DNA of 64,000 bases from Prevotella melaninogenica (GTDB taxonomy: Bacteria > Bacteroidota > Bacteroidia > Bacteroidales > Bacteroidaceae): NCBI RefSeq assembly GCF_013267595.1, contig NZ_CP054010.1, forward strand, positions 1,178,001 through 1,242,000, read 5' to 3'. The notes below the pieces were generated by a model. That model was not told the origin of the DNA. It saw nothing but the letters and a program-made list of their open reading frames with translations, and searched no databases. Both the position numbers and the translations under genes were made by a program. The stretch's first letter is position 1. Each line of letters opens with the position of its first letter. Below are positions 8,528-18,960 of this stretch, piece after piece.

Positions 8528-8565
8528 ATGAACAAAACAAGACATTGTCCGTTAATAATGCTATT

Positions 8566-9159
8566 ATGAAAACATTAAAAGAAGATGTGCGGAGTAGGAT
8601 TGTCATGGCCGCCCGCAGTGAGTTTGTTAAGTGTGGTTATAGGAAGACCTCGATGCGAACAATCTCGGCTAAGTCCGGTGTTGTGCTGGGGAATATATAC
8701 AACTATTTTAAGACAAAGGACGATATCTTATGTGCTGTCCTGCATCCGCTACTCTCTGCGATAGGCGAACGAATGGCGTCGTATAGCAAGGGTGAACACG
8801 AAGAAACGCACCTTGATTTCTCCCCACAACGGCAGAAGGATTTTCTAAAGGAAATGCTTCGTTTCATTTTCTTATATAAGGAAGAACTGAGACTACTGCT
8901 CTTTGAGTCGCAGGGTACCTCCTTGGAGAATTTCCGTGAGAACTTTATCGACGCACAAGTGGCGATAAGTAAAACTTACATGGAGCAGGTGGGGACGAGA
9001 GTGTCGCCTCTCTTCTTTCGTATTAACGCCTCTACATGGGTGACCATCATCGGTGAGATTGTGATGACCCCCGACCTTCGGAAGGAGGAAGTGAGGCAGG
9101 CTTTGGGCGAATATATATGCTATAATACGGCAGGGTGGCAAGAACTCATAAAACAATAA
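8566..9159 (+). CDS. TetR/AcrR-family transcriptional regulator
   Basis: I start at the ATG at 8566 (MKTLKEDVRSRIVMAARSEF), after the terminator, giving 197 residues. Upstream extension to 8509 would begin inside the hairpin. The N-terminal helix-turn-helix is typical of TetR_N: FVKCGYRKTSMRTISAKSGV...GNIYNYFKTKDDIL (about residues 18-56). The rest is an alpha-helical ligand-binding and dimerisation domain with no obvious family-specific motif. The gene ends 7 bp before a TonB-dependent receptor, so it is probably a local regulator of the receptor/DUF4374 operon. The ligand is unknown. Confidence 0.85.
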   Translation: MKTLKEDVRSRIVMAARSEFVKCGYRKTSMRTISAKSGVVLGNIYNYFKTKDDILCAVLHPLLSAIGERMASYSKGEHEETHLDFSPQRQKDFLKEMLRFIFLYKEELRLLLFESQGTSLENFRENFIDAQVAISKTYMEQVGTRVSPLFFRINASTWVTIIGEIVMTPDLRKEEVRQALGEYICYNTAGWQELIKQ

Positions 9160-9166
9160 GTTAGGT

Positions 9167-11581
9167 ATGAAGAGATTAATCCTTATTACAATGTTATGTC
9201 TGTGCCCTCTGCTCGTGACGGCCCAACGGCTGTTAAGGGGTAAGATAATGGAGAAAGAGACGTCGACTCCTATCTGTGGAGCATGCATAGCAGTCAAGGG
9301 AACGAGGCAGAAGACCCTCTCTGACAAGGCTGGCGACTATCAGCTGACGGTTGCCACAGGGGGTGCTTACACGATAGAGGTGTCGGCAGTAGGCTACAAA
9401 CGGCTGAGGGAGGTCGTTGCGGCGGGTGGTGATGTGACAAGAGACTACTATCTTGAACCCTCATCGACCTCGTTGCGTGAGGTTGTCGTGCGGAGTTCGG
9501 CACAGAGTGCAGAGATAAACCAGATACGGCAAAGCCCTATGGCCGTGACAGTTGTGGACGGTGCGAAACTAAGAGGACGGTCGAGTAGCATTGAGGAGAT
9601 ACTGACGAGGACATCAGGAATTAAGGTTCGGAAGGCAGGCGGACTGGGTAGTGCATCGCGCATCTCGGTTCATGGCTTAGAAGGGAAGCGTGTGGCGGTA
9701 TATATCGATGGGTTCCCACTGAACAGTCCTGACGGTTCGTTCGATATTAATGACATCCCGATAGACGTCATCAAGTATATCGAGGTGTATAAAGGAATTG
9801 TCCCTGCGGAGTATGGCGGAGACGGTTTAGGAGGCGCCATCAACATCGTCACACGAGAAGACGAGTGCGACCTGGTGGGCTTTACACAGGAGTTGGCATC
9901 CTTTGGGACGGTGAAGACGCTCGTAAGTGGACAAAAGCTCTTCACCCGACCAGGGATATTATTTAACGTGGCATTCTTTAAGAATAAGTCGAAAAACGAC
10001 TATATGATGTCGTGGCCAGTGTTCGAGACTAATCTGCCTGCGTCGGCATATAGAAAGGTGAGACGTCGGAACGACTATTACGAAGCCAATTTCTATCATG
10101 TAGGGATAGGGTTTAGGAAGCTCTACTTTGATAAGTTCGACTTAGAATGTGCCTTTTATCAGAACAAGAAGGGGATACAGTCGCTTAATTTCGACGCTCG
10201 CCATGCCTATACAAAAGGGATAAATATCATGCCAAACCTCGTGTTGGAGAAACAAGACTTCCTCGTTAAAGGACTGGATATGAAGTATGCTATCGTCACA
10301 CCTATCATCCGCTCGAATATGACAGACACCGCCACGACGAGGAGACAATGGGACGGAACAGTCACACAAGCCGTAGGAGAGACGGACGACAATCTTTTTA
10401 ACGAGTCGCATGATCGGCAGTTTGAGGTGAGGAGTAAGTTTAACTTGAAATATACACGGGGTCGGCACACTCTTAATCTCAATGACCAATCGGCCTACTC
10501 GGCCTATACTCCTAAGGACGAAGGCATGAAAGACTATCTTGGCTTTGACCCCAGTGCCTATCCAAGTAGGATGACTGCTAACAACATCGGTCTCAGTCAT
10601 CTGTTTGTCTCGGCTAATCATCGGTTTCAAAACGCATTGACTCTCAGCATCTACTACCTTAACTCGAGGATTTACAGAACCAGTGACGCGCTGGCGAAAG
10701 GGCAGGCAACAGACGAGTTAGCACCGAAGCAGACCCGTGTGGAACGGTCGTATTATGGCTTCAGTGAGGGCTTCAGCTATGAACTATGGAAGGATGTGCG
10801 GGCGAAGCTGTCGTTCTCGCATAACGTGAGGATACCCGATACGGGCGAACTCTTTGGTAATGGGGTGAGCATCAAGCCGTCGGTCAACCTGCAGCCAGAG
10901 GTGGGGAATAATCTGAACCTTGGTTTCATCGTCGATAGAAGAGGACTGTGCGGACTTATGAGGGTGCAGTGGGAGACGAATTTCTACTATATGATGATGA
11001 AGAACATGATAAGACTCTTCCCTGCTGACACACGTTCTATCTATACGAACTTAGGGAAGACAAGGACCATCGGAATGGACACTGACGTGAAGGTGGACGT
11101 CACACGCAATGTCTATCTCTACTTTAATCTCACCTTACAGGATATCCGAGACAGGCAAAGATGGTTTAATGACGAACAAGGAACGAGCAACCCTACCTAT
11201 AATAAGCACGTCCCTAACATCCCTGCCTTTTACTATAACTATGGCATGGAGTACCATGCAGAGGGCTTGATAGGGCGCCGAGAGCTGTCGAGAGTCTATA
11301 TCGACGTGTCGCATGTGGGCGAGTTTGACTGGGGATGGCAGATGAGTTCGCTTGCAGAGGAGCGTAGGAAATGGCGTATCCCATCCAATGATGTCTTCAC
11401 GATAGGCCTCCAACAGTCTTTATGGCATAATAATATGTCACTGAGCCTTGAGTTAGAAAACGTCTTCAACAAGGAGAACTACATGGAATTTAAGATGCCT
11501 CTGCCCGGAAGAACATTAAAGGCAAAACTACGCTTCAACCTGTTCAGAGACAAACTGGCAGGTGGGGCAATGAGCTTATAA
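9167..11581 (+). CDS. TonB-dependent receptor, XusA-like (siderophore type)
   Basis: The 804-residue protein has a signal peptide (LILITMLCLCPLLVTAQ), a CarboxypepD_reg-like beta-sandwich (RGKIMEKETSTPICGACIAVKGT..., about 23-100), a TonB-box-like segment (SLREVVVRSS), a plug (RQSPMAVTVVDG...GLEGKRVAVYIDGFPL...YIEVYKGIVPAEYGGDGLGGAINIVT) and a barrel of about 570 residues. No SusD gene is present. The downstream DUF4374 lipoprotein matches the arrangement of Bacteroides thetaiotaomicron XusA-XusB, a xenosiderophore uptake pair. I infer siderophore or another iron-complex substrate. No PepSY-domain XusC homologue follows. Confidence 0.85.
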   Translation: MKRLILITMLCLCPLLVTAQRLLRGKIMEKETSTPICGACIAVKGTRQKTLSDKAGDYQLTVATGGAYTIEVSAVGYKRLREVVAAGGDVTRDYYLEPSSTSLREVVVRSSAQSAEINQIRQSPMAVTVVDGAKLRGRSSSIEEILTRTSGIKVRKAGGLGSASRISVHGLEGKRVAVYIDGFPLNSPDGSFDINDIPIDVIKYIEVYKGIVPAEYGGDGLGGAINIVTREDECDLVGFTQELASFGTVKTLVSGQKLFTRPGILFNVAFFKNKSKNDYMMSWPVFETNLPASAYRKVRRRNDYYEANFYHVGIGFRKLYFDKFDLECAFYQNKKGIQSLNFDARHAYTKGINIMPNLVLEKQDFLVKGLDMKYAIVTPIIRSNMTDTATTRRQWDGTVTQAVGETDDNLFNESHDRQFEVRSKFNLKYTRGRHTLNLNDQSAYSAYTPKDEGMKDYLGFDPSAYPSRMTANNIGLSHLFVSANHRFQNALTLSIYYLNSRIYRTSDALAKGQATDELAPKQTRVERSYYGFSEGFSYELWKDVRAKLSFSHNVRIPDTGELFGNGVSIKPSVNLQPEVGNNLNLGFIVDRRGLCGLMRVQWETNFYYMMMKNMIRLFPADTRSIYTNLGKTRTIGMDTDVKVDVTRNVYLYFNLTLQDIRDRQRWFNDEQGTSNPTYNKHVPNIPAFYYNYGMEYHAEGLIGRRELSRVYIDVSHVGEFDWGWQMSSLAEERRKWRIPSNDVFTIGLQQSLWHNNMSLSLELENVFNKENYMEFKMPLPGRTLKAKLRFNLFRDKLAGGAMSL

Positions 11582-11607
11582 TTATTAACTTCTTTAATCA
11601 AAACACA

Positions 11608-12798
11608 ATGAAACATTATTTCTTAACTGCAGCTATCATGCTGCTAACGACCGTCGGACTACTATCTTGCGACAAAGACTCACCTGACACACCGCCTGCA
11701 CCGGCAAAGACGGAGATGGGCTTCGTCCATAGTGTTAACATCGGAGACAATACATACGTAAGTGTTTTCAAAGACATGAACGTTGGCTCGCTCAATACCG
11801 ATAATGCGCTGGTGATGCCGAAGGGTGCTTTTTCCTTCGTATATAAGGGGAAAGTGTATATAACCGACACCGAACACATCTATAAATATGCCCAGAAAGA
11901 GGGAAAGTTAGTGCAGGAGGGGAATACTATCCTACTCCCAAGTGGGGCTGCAGCAATGTACATCACCTTTGCTTCCGACCATAAGGCATACGTCTCTTGT
12001 CATGGGTTAGGAAAGGTAATCATCATCAATCCTACCACAATGGAGAAGGTTGGAGAGATTGATTTGGCGGAGTACTCCTTGGGGAAAGCCGCTGGTGACA
12101 ATAATCCTGAGCCTGCCGCATCTGTCATAAGAGACGGAATACTCTACGTGGCACTTAGTCAGATGAAGTCTACATACGTCTGTGAAGCAGGGGCTTACGT
12201 GGCTTTGATTGACACAAAAACCGATAAACCTATCAAAGTCGTTAGTGATCCTCGTGTCTCAATGGCCTCTGGTGAGTCGCCAGCTGGCGACCCTTTCATC
12301 GATGAGAAGGGTGATATCTATTTTTATTGTGTAGCGATGTTTGGCTATCAGCCTGGTGTCAAGGAGGGATTTCTGCGTATTAAGAAAGGTCAGACAGACT
12401 TTGATAAATCCTACTGCTTCACCCTTGCGGATGTTAACTTAGTGGGTGTCAAAGGTAATAAGACGTCGTATGCGTACGTGAAGGTGTATGGCGGCAACGG
12501 AAAGGTGTATGCTTACCTCAACATACCAGGTGCTGCAAGCAATCCACCAGACTATGTCCACGATAAATGCTTCCAACCTTTCGAGATTAATCTCTACAAT
12601 AAGAGCTGTACAAAGTTGGACCTCTCTGCCACAGCTGGGTGGGCTGCAACCCTCTGTAAGTCGGGTAATGACATCATCTTCGGTATGTCCACCGACCAAG
12701 GTATGGGCTATTCCGTCTATCATCCAGCCACTGCCACCTACGAGATCCTCAAGGTAAAAACCTCTGGTGCACCATATGCAGTGCATGAGTTGAGGTAG
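11608..12798 (+). CDS. DUF4374-type beta-propeller lipoprotein, XusB-like
   Basis: The 396-residue protein has a lipoprotein signal (LTTVGLLSC, Cys21) and a Ser/Pro/Asp-rich linker. It then has repeated blade-like segments, for example FVYKGKVYITD, AYVSCHGLGKVIIINPTTMEKVGEI, VIRDGILYVALSQ, YVALIDTKTDKPIKVV, FIDEKGDIYFYC and VYAYLNIPG, as expected of a beta-propeller. The layout fits DUF4374, the family that includes the siderophore-binding surface lipoprotein XusB. It starts 26 bp after the TonB receptor, so the two are probably co-transcribed and act together at the outer membrane. The assignment rests on recalled family features. Confidence 0.75.
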   Translation: MKHYFLTAAIMLLTTVGLLSCDKDSPDTPPAPAKTEMGFVHSVNIGDNTYVSVFKDMNVGSLNTDNALVMPKGAFSFVYKGKVYITDTEHIYKYAQKEGKLVQEGNTILLPSGAAAMYITFASDHKAYVSCHGLGKVIIINPTTMEKVGEIDLAEYSLGKAAGDNNPEPAASVIRDGILYVALSQMKSTYVCEAGAYVALIDTKTDKPIKVVSDPRVSMASGESPAGDPFIDEKGDIYFYCVAMFGYQPGVKEGFLRIKKGQTDFDKSYCFTLADVNLVGVKGNKTSYAYVKVYGGNGKVYAYLNIPGAASNPPDYVHDKCFQPFEINLYNKSCTKLDLSATAGWAATLCKSGNDIIFGMSTDQGMGYSVYHPATATYEILKVKTSGAPYAVHELR

Positions 12799-12832
12799 TT
12801 TGTGTACATATCGAATCCACAGAAAGAGTAGT

Positions 12833-12886
12833 AGTCCCTTCCCTTGAGGGTGTCTCAATTTTGATATACCCTCAAGGGAAGGGACT
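12833..12886 (+). terminator. Perfect 19 bp inverted repeat after the DUF4374 gene
   Basis: AGTCCCTTCCCTTGAGGGT (12833-12851) pairs fully with ACCCTCAAGGGAAGGGACT (12868-12886) across a 16 nt loop. It sits 35 bp after the lipoprotein stop. There is no strong T-run, so it may act as a 3'-end stabiliser as well as, or instead of, a terminator. Confidence 0.6.
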
Positions 12887-13058
12887 GCTTGGTGGTTGCT
12901 GGTGGCTCTTTGTGTGATTGGGAGGAGATATACCTTCTTCCCCTTTTCTGATTTAACCCAAATCGGTTGTTAGGAAACAATACCATAGTAATAAGAACGA
13001 TATATATTGTGGTTTAATGACCGATTTGGGTTTAATTCCAATTTTTTTCCTTATCAAC

Positions 13059-13090
13059 TTTGCTTTTGTACTTTTTATTTGTTATCTTTG
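13059..13090 (+). promoter_or_regulatory. Promoter of pfkA
   Basis: TTTG (13059-13062), a 20 bp spacer and TATCTTTG (13083-13090) form a near-ideal Bacteroidota vegetative promoter. Transcription would start near 13096, about 33 nt before the chosen pfkA start, which rules out the longer ORF beginning at 13060. Confidence 0.75.
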
Positions 13091-13128
13091 CGCTTAGATT
13101 TAATAAAAAAAGAGTTCTAAGACTATAT

Positions 13129-14106
13129 ATGGGCAAAATAAAGACAATAGGTATTCTGACCTCTGGCGGTGACGCCCCTGGAATGAATGCAGCAATACGT
13201 GCTGTGACCAGAGCTGGCATCTATAATGGTTTTGAAATCAAAGGTGTCTATCGTGGTTATGAGGGATTGATTACGGATGACATTAAGCCTTTTACCACTG
13301 AGAATGTTAGCGGTATTATCGGTCAGGGCGGTACAATACTCAAGACGGCACGCTCAAAAGGTTTTAAAACGATGGAAGGACGTCAGCAGGCATACGATAA
13401 CCTTGTCAAGGAGGGTATTGATGCGCTGGTTGTCATTGGTGGTAATGGCTCGTTGACGGGTGCGATGATGTTTGCACAGGAGTTTGATTTCTGTTGCATC
13501 GGTCTGCCAGGTACGATAGATAATGACCTCTATGGTACGGACAGCACCATCGGTTATGACACGACGATGAACACAATTATGGAGTGTGTCGACCGTATTC
13601 GTGATACCGCCCAGAGCCACGAGCGCATCTTCTTTGTAGAGGTGATGGGACGTGATGCTGGTTTCCTTGCACAGAACTCGGCTATTGCGAGTGGTGCAGA
13701 GGCAGCGATTATTCCAGAAGACTCTACTAACGTCGACCAGTTGGGTCGCTTCATGGAACGTGGTATTCGTAAGTCTAAGAGAAGTTGTATCGTCATTGTC
13801 TCTGAGAGCCCTAAGTGTGGAGCTATGTATTATGCTGACCGTGTACGCAAGGAGTTCCCTGATTATGACGTACGTGTGTCAATTCTTGGCCACTTGCAGC
13901 GTGGTGGTCGCCCTTCAGCACGCGACCGTATCCTTGCAAGTAGTACGGGTGTTGGTGCTATTGAGGCCATTATGCAGGGACAACGTAATATTATGGTAGG
14001 TGTTAGAAACAATGAGGTGGTTTATGTTCCATTGTCTGAGGCAATCCGTTCAGATAAGCCTTTCGACAAGAAACTTATTAAGGTTCTCGACGAGTTGAGC
14101 ATCTAA
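13129..14106 (+). CDS. pfkA: ATP-dependent 6-phosphofructokinase
   Basis: The enzyme phosphorylates fructose 6-phosphate to fructose 1,6-bisphosphate in glycolysis (cytoplasmic). The start at 13129 ([14 protein letters not shown]) gives 325 residues, normal for bacterial PfkA. The promoter at 13059-13090 supports it. Diagnostic motifs are [13 protein letters not shown], the catalytic [26 protein letters not shown] and [16 protein letters not shown]. The nucleotide loop reads GGNGSLTGA, where E. coli PfkA has GGDGS, so the usual Asp next to the metal is Asn here. fbp, for the opposing reaction, is elsewhere in the window. The gap to atpD is only 63 bp. Confidence 0.93.
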   Translation: MGKIKTIGILTSGGDAPGMNAAIRAVTRAGIYNGFEIKGVYRGYEGLITDDIKPFTTENVSGIIGQGGTILKTARSKGFKTMEGRQQAYDNLVKEGIDALVVIGGNGSLTGAMMFAQEFDFCCIGLPGTIDNDLYGTDSTIGYDTTMNTIMECVDRIRDTAQSHERIFFVEVMGRDAGFLAQNSAIASGAEAAIIPEDSTNVDQLGRFMERGIRKSKRSCIVIVSESPKCGAMYYADRVRKEFPDYDVRVSILGHLQRGGRPSARDRILASSTGVGAIEAIMQGQRNIMVGVRNNEVVYVPLSEAIRSDKPFDKKLIKVLDELSI

Positions 14107-14151
14107 GAGGGGTCTTTCCACCTTATTTATATATAGAGGAAATAATAATAA

Positions 14152-15693
<1,542 letters not shown>

Positions 15694-15732
15694 TCATCTT
15701 CTTGCACAAACTGAATAATAATTGAATTGTCT

Positions 15733-15972
15733 ATGTTGACACTTAGAATAGTTTCTCCCGAAAGGATTGTCTTTACAGGCGAGGTGGATAGTGTGCTGGT
15801 TCCTGGTACAGTGGGACCATTTGAGATTCTCAATAATCACGCGCCTATCATCTCTACACTCGTTGAAGGCAAGGTAGCTTACAGCGTAAAAGGTGATACT
15901 AAGGAACTTCATATCGTTGGCGGATTCGTTGAGGTGAAGAAGAACTTGGTCAGTCTTTGCGTAGAAATCTAA
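15733..15972 (+). CDS. atpC: ATP synthase F1 subunit epsilon (short form)
   Basis: I use the ATG at 15733 (MLTLRIVSPERIVFTG), giving 79 residues; a TTG two codons earlier is possible. Only the N-terminal beta-sandwich is present (EVDSVLVPGTVGPFEILNNHAPIISTL...GGFVEVKKNLVSLCVEI). The C-terminal two-helix domain that inhibits ATP hydrolysis in E. coli-type subunits of 130-140 residues is absent, and a stop follows immediately. Short epsilons occur in other Bacteroidota, so this is probably normal for the group. Confidence 0.92.
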   Translation: MLTLRIVSPERIVFTGEVDSVLVPGTVGPFEILNNHAPIISTLVEGKVAYSVKGDTKELHIVGGFVEVKKNLVSLCVEI

Positions 15973-16002
15973 AAGATATAACCGACAGACAGCTGAATAC
16001 GG

Positions 16003-16413
16003 ATGATGGATGTTAACAAAGTGTATAAGAAGTACTATAAGAATAACTTGTGGATTATCGCAGGTCTTTATCTTATTGGCTTATTCGTTGTGCAGCTAAC
16101 GCAGCAAACGGCTTATATCAATTTGCTGACTATCAGTGCTGTTTACTCACTTATCACCTCTTCCATCTATGGAGGAGCATGGAAAGCGATAGCCAGTCAG
16201 TCGCCCACGGTTATGAATAACTTCTATCTTGCGGGCTCTGGTTTTCGCATGCTGTTGGCATTCTTGACTGTTGTCGTTTATGCAATGGTGGTGAAAGAAC
16301 GCGCAATGGTAATCGGCTTTGTCGTTATCTTTATGATATTCTATCTTGTGCTGTTGGCATTCGATACCGTCTATTTTTACAAAGTGGAAAAGAACAATAA
16401 AATTAATAATTAA
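16003..16413 (+). CDS. AtpI-like membrane protein of the ATP synthase operon
   Basis: The 136-residue protein has four predicted membrane helices (NLWIIAGLYLIGLFVVQL; YINLLTISAVYSLITSSIYGG; RMLLAFLTVVVYAMVV; MVIGFVVIFMIFYLVLLAF) and a short charged C-terminus. It lies between atpC and atpB, 3 bp before atpB. Similarly placed small membrane proteins (AtpI/Atp1-like) assist F0 c-ring assembly in other bacteria. Here that role is inferred from position and topology. Confidence 0.65.
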   Translation: MMDVNKVYKKYYKNNLWIIAGLYLIGLFVVQLTQQTAYINLLTISAVYSLITSSIYGGAWKAIASQSPTVMNNFYLAGSGFRMLLAFLTVVVYAMVVKERAMVIGFVVIFMIFYLVLLAFDTVYFYKVEKNNKINN

Positions 16414-16416
16414 CGA

Positions 16417-17514
16417 ATGAAATATCTCAAGCATCTGATTTGTATGGTGATGATGCTCTTCCTGCTTCTGCCTGGTGCTGCCGCATCAGAGAGTAAAGGG
16501 GAGGGTGTTAACCTGCAGGAGATATTGTGGGGACATATTAAGGACTCATACGAGTGGCATGTAACCAATATCGGTGATAAGCCAATCATCATCAACCTGC
16601 CAGTCATTGTGAAGACATCAAATGGTTGGTACACGGGTTGTGCTGAGGACTTTGCTGAAGAGCCGTTAGAAGAAGGTCCACATGCGGGCTATCGTCCTTG
16701 TAAAAACAACCCAGACCTATTCATTGCAACGAAGGGGAACTACGAACGTCGCATCGTTGAGTTGCAGAAGGACGGCACAGAAGTGCGCCCTCTTGACCTC
16801 TCTATCACGAAGTCGGTGTGTGTACTCTTCATTGATGCCATCATTCTCTTACTGTGTATCTTGATTCCAGCACGCTGGTGTCGTCGCCATAAGGTTACCG
16901 ATAAGGCACCAAAAGGCTTCACTGGTCTGATGCATATGTTTGTGATGTATGTCTATGATGAGGTTATTAAACCGACATTAGGTAAGGACTCAGAGAAGTA
17001 TGCACCTTATCTTCTGACGTGTTTCTTCTTCATCTTCGTGGCTAATGTCATGGGTATTGTGCCATTCCCACCAGGAGGTGGTAACCTTACGGGTAATATA
17101 ACCATCACTTTCTTCTTGGCTATTTGTACGTTCTTAGTAACCAATTTCTCAGGAACAAAGCATTATTGGAAAGATATCTTTTGGCCAGACGTACCCGCAT
17201 GGTTGAAAGTTCCAGTGCCTTTGATGCCTGTGATAGAGATATTTGGTATCTTCACAAAACCTTTCGCATTGATGGTTCGTCTTTTTGCCAATATGATGGC
17301 AGGACATGCTATTGCGCTGGCTTTAACCTGTATCATCTTCATCATGGCAACGATGGGTGTTGTCCTAAGTTCTTCCATGACGATTGTGAGTGTGGGTATG
17401 AGTATCTTCATGATGCTTTTGGAGATTTTGGTTAGCTTTATTCAAGCTCTGGTCTTCACGATGTTGAGTGCTGTGTTTATCTCTTTGGCACGTGTTCATG
17501 AGGCAGAAGGATAA
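16417..17514 (+). CDS. atpB: ATP synthase F0 subunit a
   Basis: The 365-residue proton-channel subunit. It begins with a signal-like hydrophobic segment (ICMVMMLFLLLPGAAAS) and a soluble extension of about 100 residues with a beta-rich look, typical of Bacteroidota subunit a. The conserved membrane part follows: PYLLTCFFFIFVANVMGIVPFPPGG, then the essential arginine in KPFALMVRLFANMMAGHAIAL (about 282-302), and a final helix LEILVSFIQALVFTMLSAVFISLA. It is followed by atpE after an 85 bp gap. Confidence 0.94.
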   Translation: MKYLKHLICMVMMLFLLLPGAAASESKGEGVNLQEILWGHIKDSYEWHVTNIGDKPIIINLPVIVKTSNGWYTGCAEDFAEEPLEEGPHAGYRPCKNNPDLFIATKGNYERRIVELQKDGTEVRPLDLSITKSVCVLFIDAIILLLCILIPARWCRRHKVTDKAPKGFTGLMHMFVMYVYDEVIKPTLGKDSEKYAPYLLTCFFFIFVANVMGIVPFPPGGGNLTGNITITFFLAICTFLVTNFSGTKHYWKDIFWPDVPAWLKVPVPLMPVIEIFGIFTKPFALMVRLFANMMAGHAIALALTCIIFIMATMGVVLSSSMTIVSVGMSIFMMLLEILVSFIQALVFTMLSAVFISLARVHEAEG

Positions 17515-17599
17515 GAAGGAGTGAAGGAGATAAATACTTCTCATCCCCCTATTAATAGATAAGAAATAAAAAATAATTAATAATTAAAAGAAAGAAACT

Positions 17600-17839
17600 A
17601 TGTTGACATCATTGTTATTAGCAGCAGAAACTGCAAAGTTAGGCGCCGCTATCGGTGCAGGTATCGCAGCCGTAGGCGCAGGTCTTGGTATAGGTCGTAT
17701 CGGTGGTCAGGCTATGGACGCTATGGCTCGCCAGCCAGAGAAGATCGGTGAGCTTCGTTCTGCTATGATTATTGCAGCCGCATTGGTTGAGGGTGTTGCC
17801 TTCTTCGCTGCAATTATCGCTCTCCTCTGTGTATTCTAA
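17600..17839 (+). CDS. atpE: ATP synthase F0 subunit c
   Basis: The 79-residue hairpin forms the rotary ring. Helix 1 is glycine-rich (GAAIGAGIAAVGAGLGIG), the loop is ARQPE, and helix 2 carries the ion-binding glutamate in AALVEGVAFFAA (about residue 65). The Gln of helix 1 and the Ser/Thr after the glutamate that mark Na+-binding rings (Ilyobacter type) are replaced by Ile and Gly, so this ring reads as proton-specific. Confidence 0.94.
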   Translation: MLTSLLLAAETAKLGAAIGAGIAAVGAGLGIGRIGGQAMDAMARQPEKIGELRSAMIIAAALVEGVAFFAAIIALLCVF

Positions 17840-17891
17840 ACTACTCAGAGAATTATTAAACAAATTGGTAAGAAAAGTAATTTAGCAGCTT

Positions 17892-18404
17892 ATGTCATTA
17901 TTATTGCCAGATAGTGGCTTACTCTTTTGGATGACCCTCGTCTTCTTAGTGGTCTTCTTCATCTTATGGAAGTGGGGATTCCCTTCTATCATTAAGATGG
18001 TGAACGAGCGCAAGGAGTATATTGACGAGAGTCTTGCAAAGGCAGAAGAAGCCAACTTGAGGCTTGCCAACATTCAGAAACAAGGTGAGGATCTGCTTAT
18101 GGAGGCACGTGAGAAACAGGCGCAAATCCTTAGAGAGGCGTCTGAGACACGTGACACCATAGTCGGACAGGCACAGGAGAAAGCACGCGACGAGAGTGCT
18201 CGCATCCTTTCTGAAGCCAAGGCAGAGATTGAAAGTCAGAAGCAGGCTGCCATCCGCGACATCCGTTCGCAGGTTGCAGAGCTTTCTGTGCAGATTGCCG
18301 AGAAGATTCTGCATAAGGAACTGGCTACTTCTGCCGAGCAAACTCAGCTTATCAACAGCTTATTGGATGAAGTTGCTTCTTCTAACGGAACAGAAAGTAA
18401 ATAA
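17892..18404 (+). CDS. atpF: ATP synthase F0 subunit b
   Basis: The 170-residue peripheral-stalk subunit has one N-terminal membrane helix (LLFWMTLVFLVVFFILWKWGF, about 9-29) followed by a long charged coiled coil (NERKEYIDESLAKAEEANLRL... to about 150). It lies 52 bp after atpE and 6 bp before atpH. It anchors the delta/alpha part of F1 to the membrane. Confidence 0.93.
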   Translation: MSLLLPDSGLLFWMTLVFLVVFFILWKWGFPSIIKMVNERKEYIDESLAKAEEANLRLANIQKQGEDLLMEAREKQAQILREASETRDTIVGQAQEKARDESARILSEAKAEIESQKQAAIRDIRSQVAELSVQIAEKILHKELATSAEQTQLINSLLDEVASSNGTESK

Positions 18405-18410
18405 TCGCTT

Positions 18411-18947
18411 ATGAATACAGGTGTAATATCGGTTCGCTATGCTCGTGCGCTATTGAAGTCTGCCTGTGAGCAAGGTATCGAGGACAAGGTGTATGCTATT
18501 ATGCAAACACTTGCCCAGAATTACCTTCAGGTGCCCGAACTCCGCATGACGATTGAAAGCCCGATGCTTCCGAAGGACAAGAAGCGCAAGCTATTGGAAG
18601 TAGCCTGTGGCGACGACTGTCCTGAGCTTGTTGGTAATTTCCTTTCCCTTGTCTTGAAGGGTGATAGAGAGGAGTTGCTACAGCTTATGGCGAATGACTA
18701 TGTCGCTCTGTATCGTAAGCAGAAGAACATCATTCGCGGAAAGGTCATCACAGCCTCGCCTGTCTCTTCCCAGACGGAAGACAAGATGAAAGCACTGGTA
18801 CAATCCAGAGCACAGGGAACCGTTGAGTTCAACACTGAGGTTGACCCTTCACTCATAGGTGGCTTTATTCTTGAGTACGATACTTACAGAATGGACGCCA
18901 GCGTGAAGAGCAAACTGAATGCTATCCTCACACAATTAAAAAAGTAA
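18411..18947 (+). CDS. atpH: ATP synthase F1 subunit delta
   Basis: The 178-residue stalk subunit, OSCP/delta family. It has an N-terminal helical bundle (ISVRYARALLKSACEQG) and the C-terminal signature GTVEFNTEVDPSLIGGFILEYDTYRMDASVKSKLNAI. Spacing of 6 bp from atpF and 13 bp to atpA supports one transcript. Confidence 0.93.
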   Translation: MNTGVISVRYARALLKSACEQGIEDKVYAIMQTLAQNYLQVPELRMTIESPMLPKDKKRKLLEVACGDDCPELVGNFLSLVLKGDREELLQLMANDYVALYRKQKNIIRGKVITASPVSSQTEDKMKALVQSRAQGTVEFNTEVDPSLIGGFILEYDTYRMDASVKSKLNAILTQLKK

Positions 18948-18960
18948 TTAGATTAATAAC

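Noticed and set aside
13060..13128. Upstream extension of pfkA
   Set aside because: It overlaps the promoter elements at 13059-13090 and adds a hydrophobic stretch not found in PfkA.
17600..17839. Na+-specific c subunit suggested by the nearby Na+-NQR
   Set aside because: The Gln in helix 1 and the Ser/Thr after the ion-binding Glu are absent.
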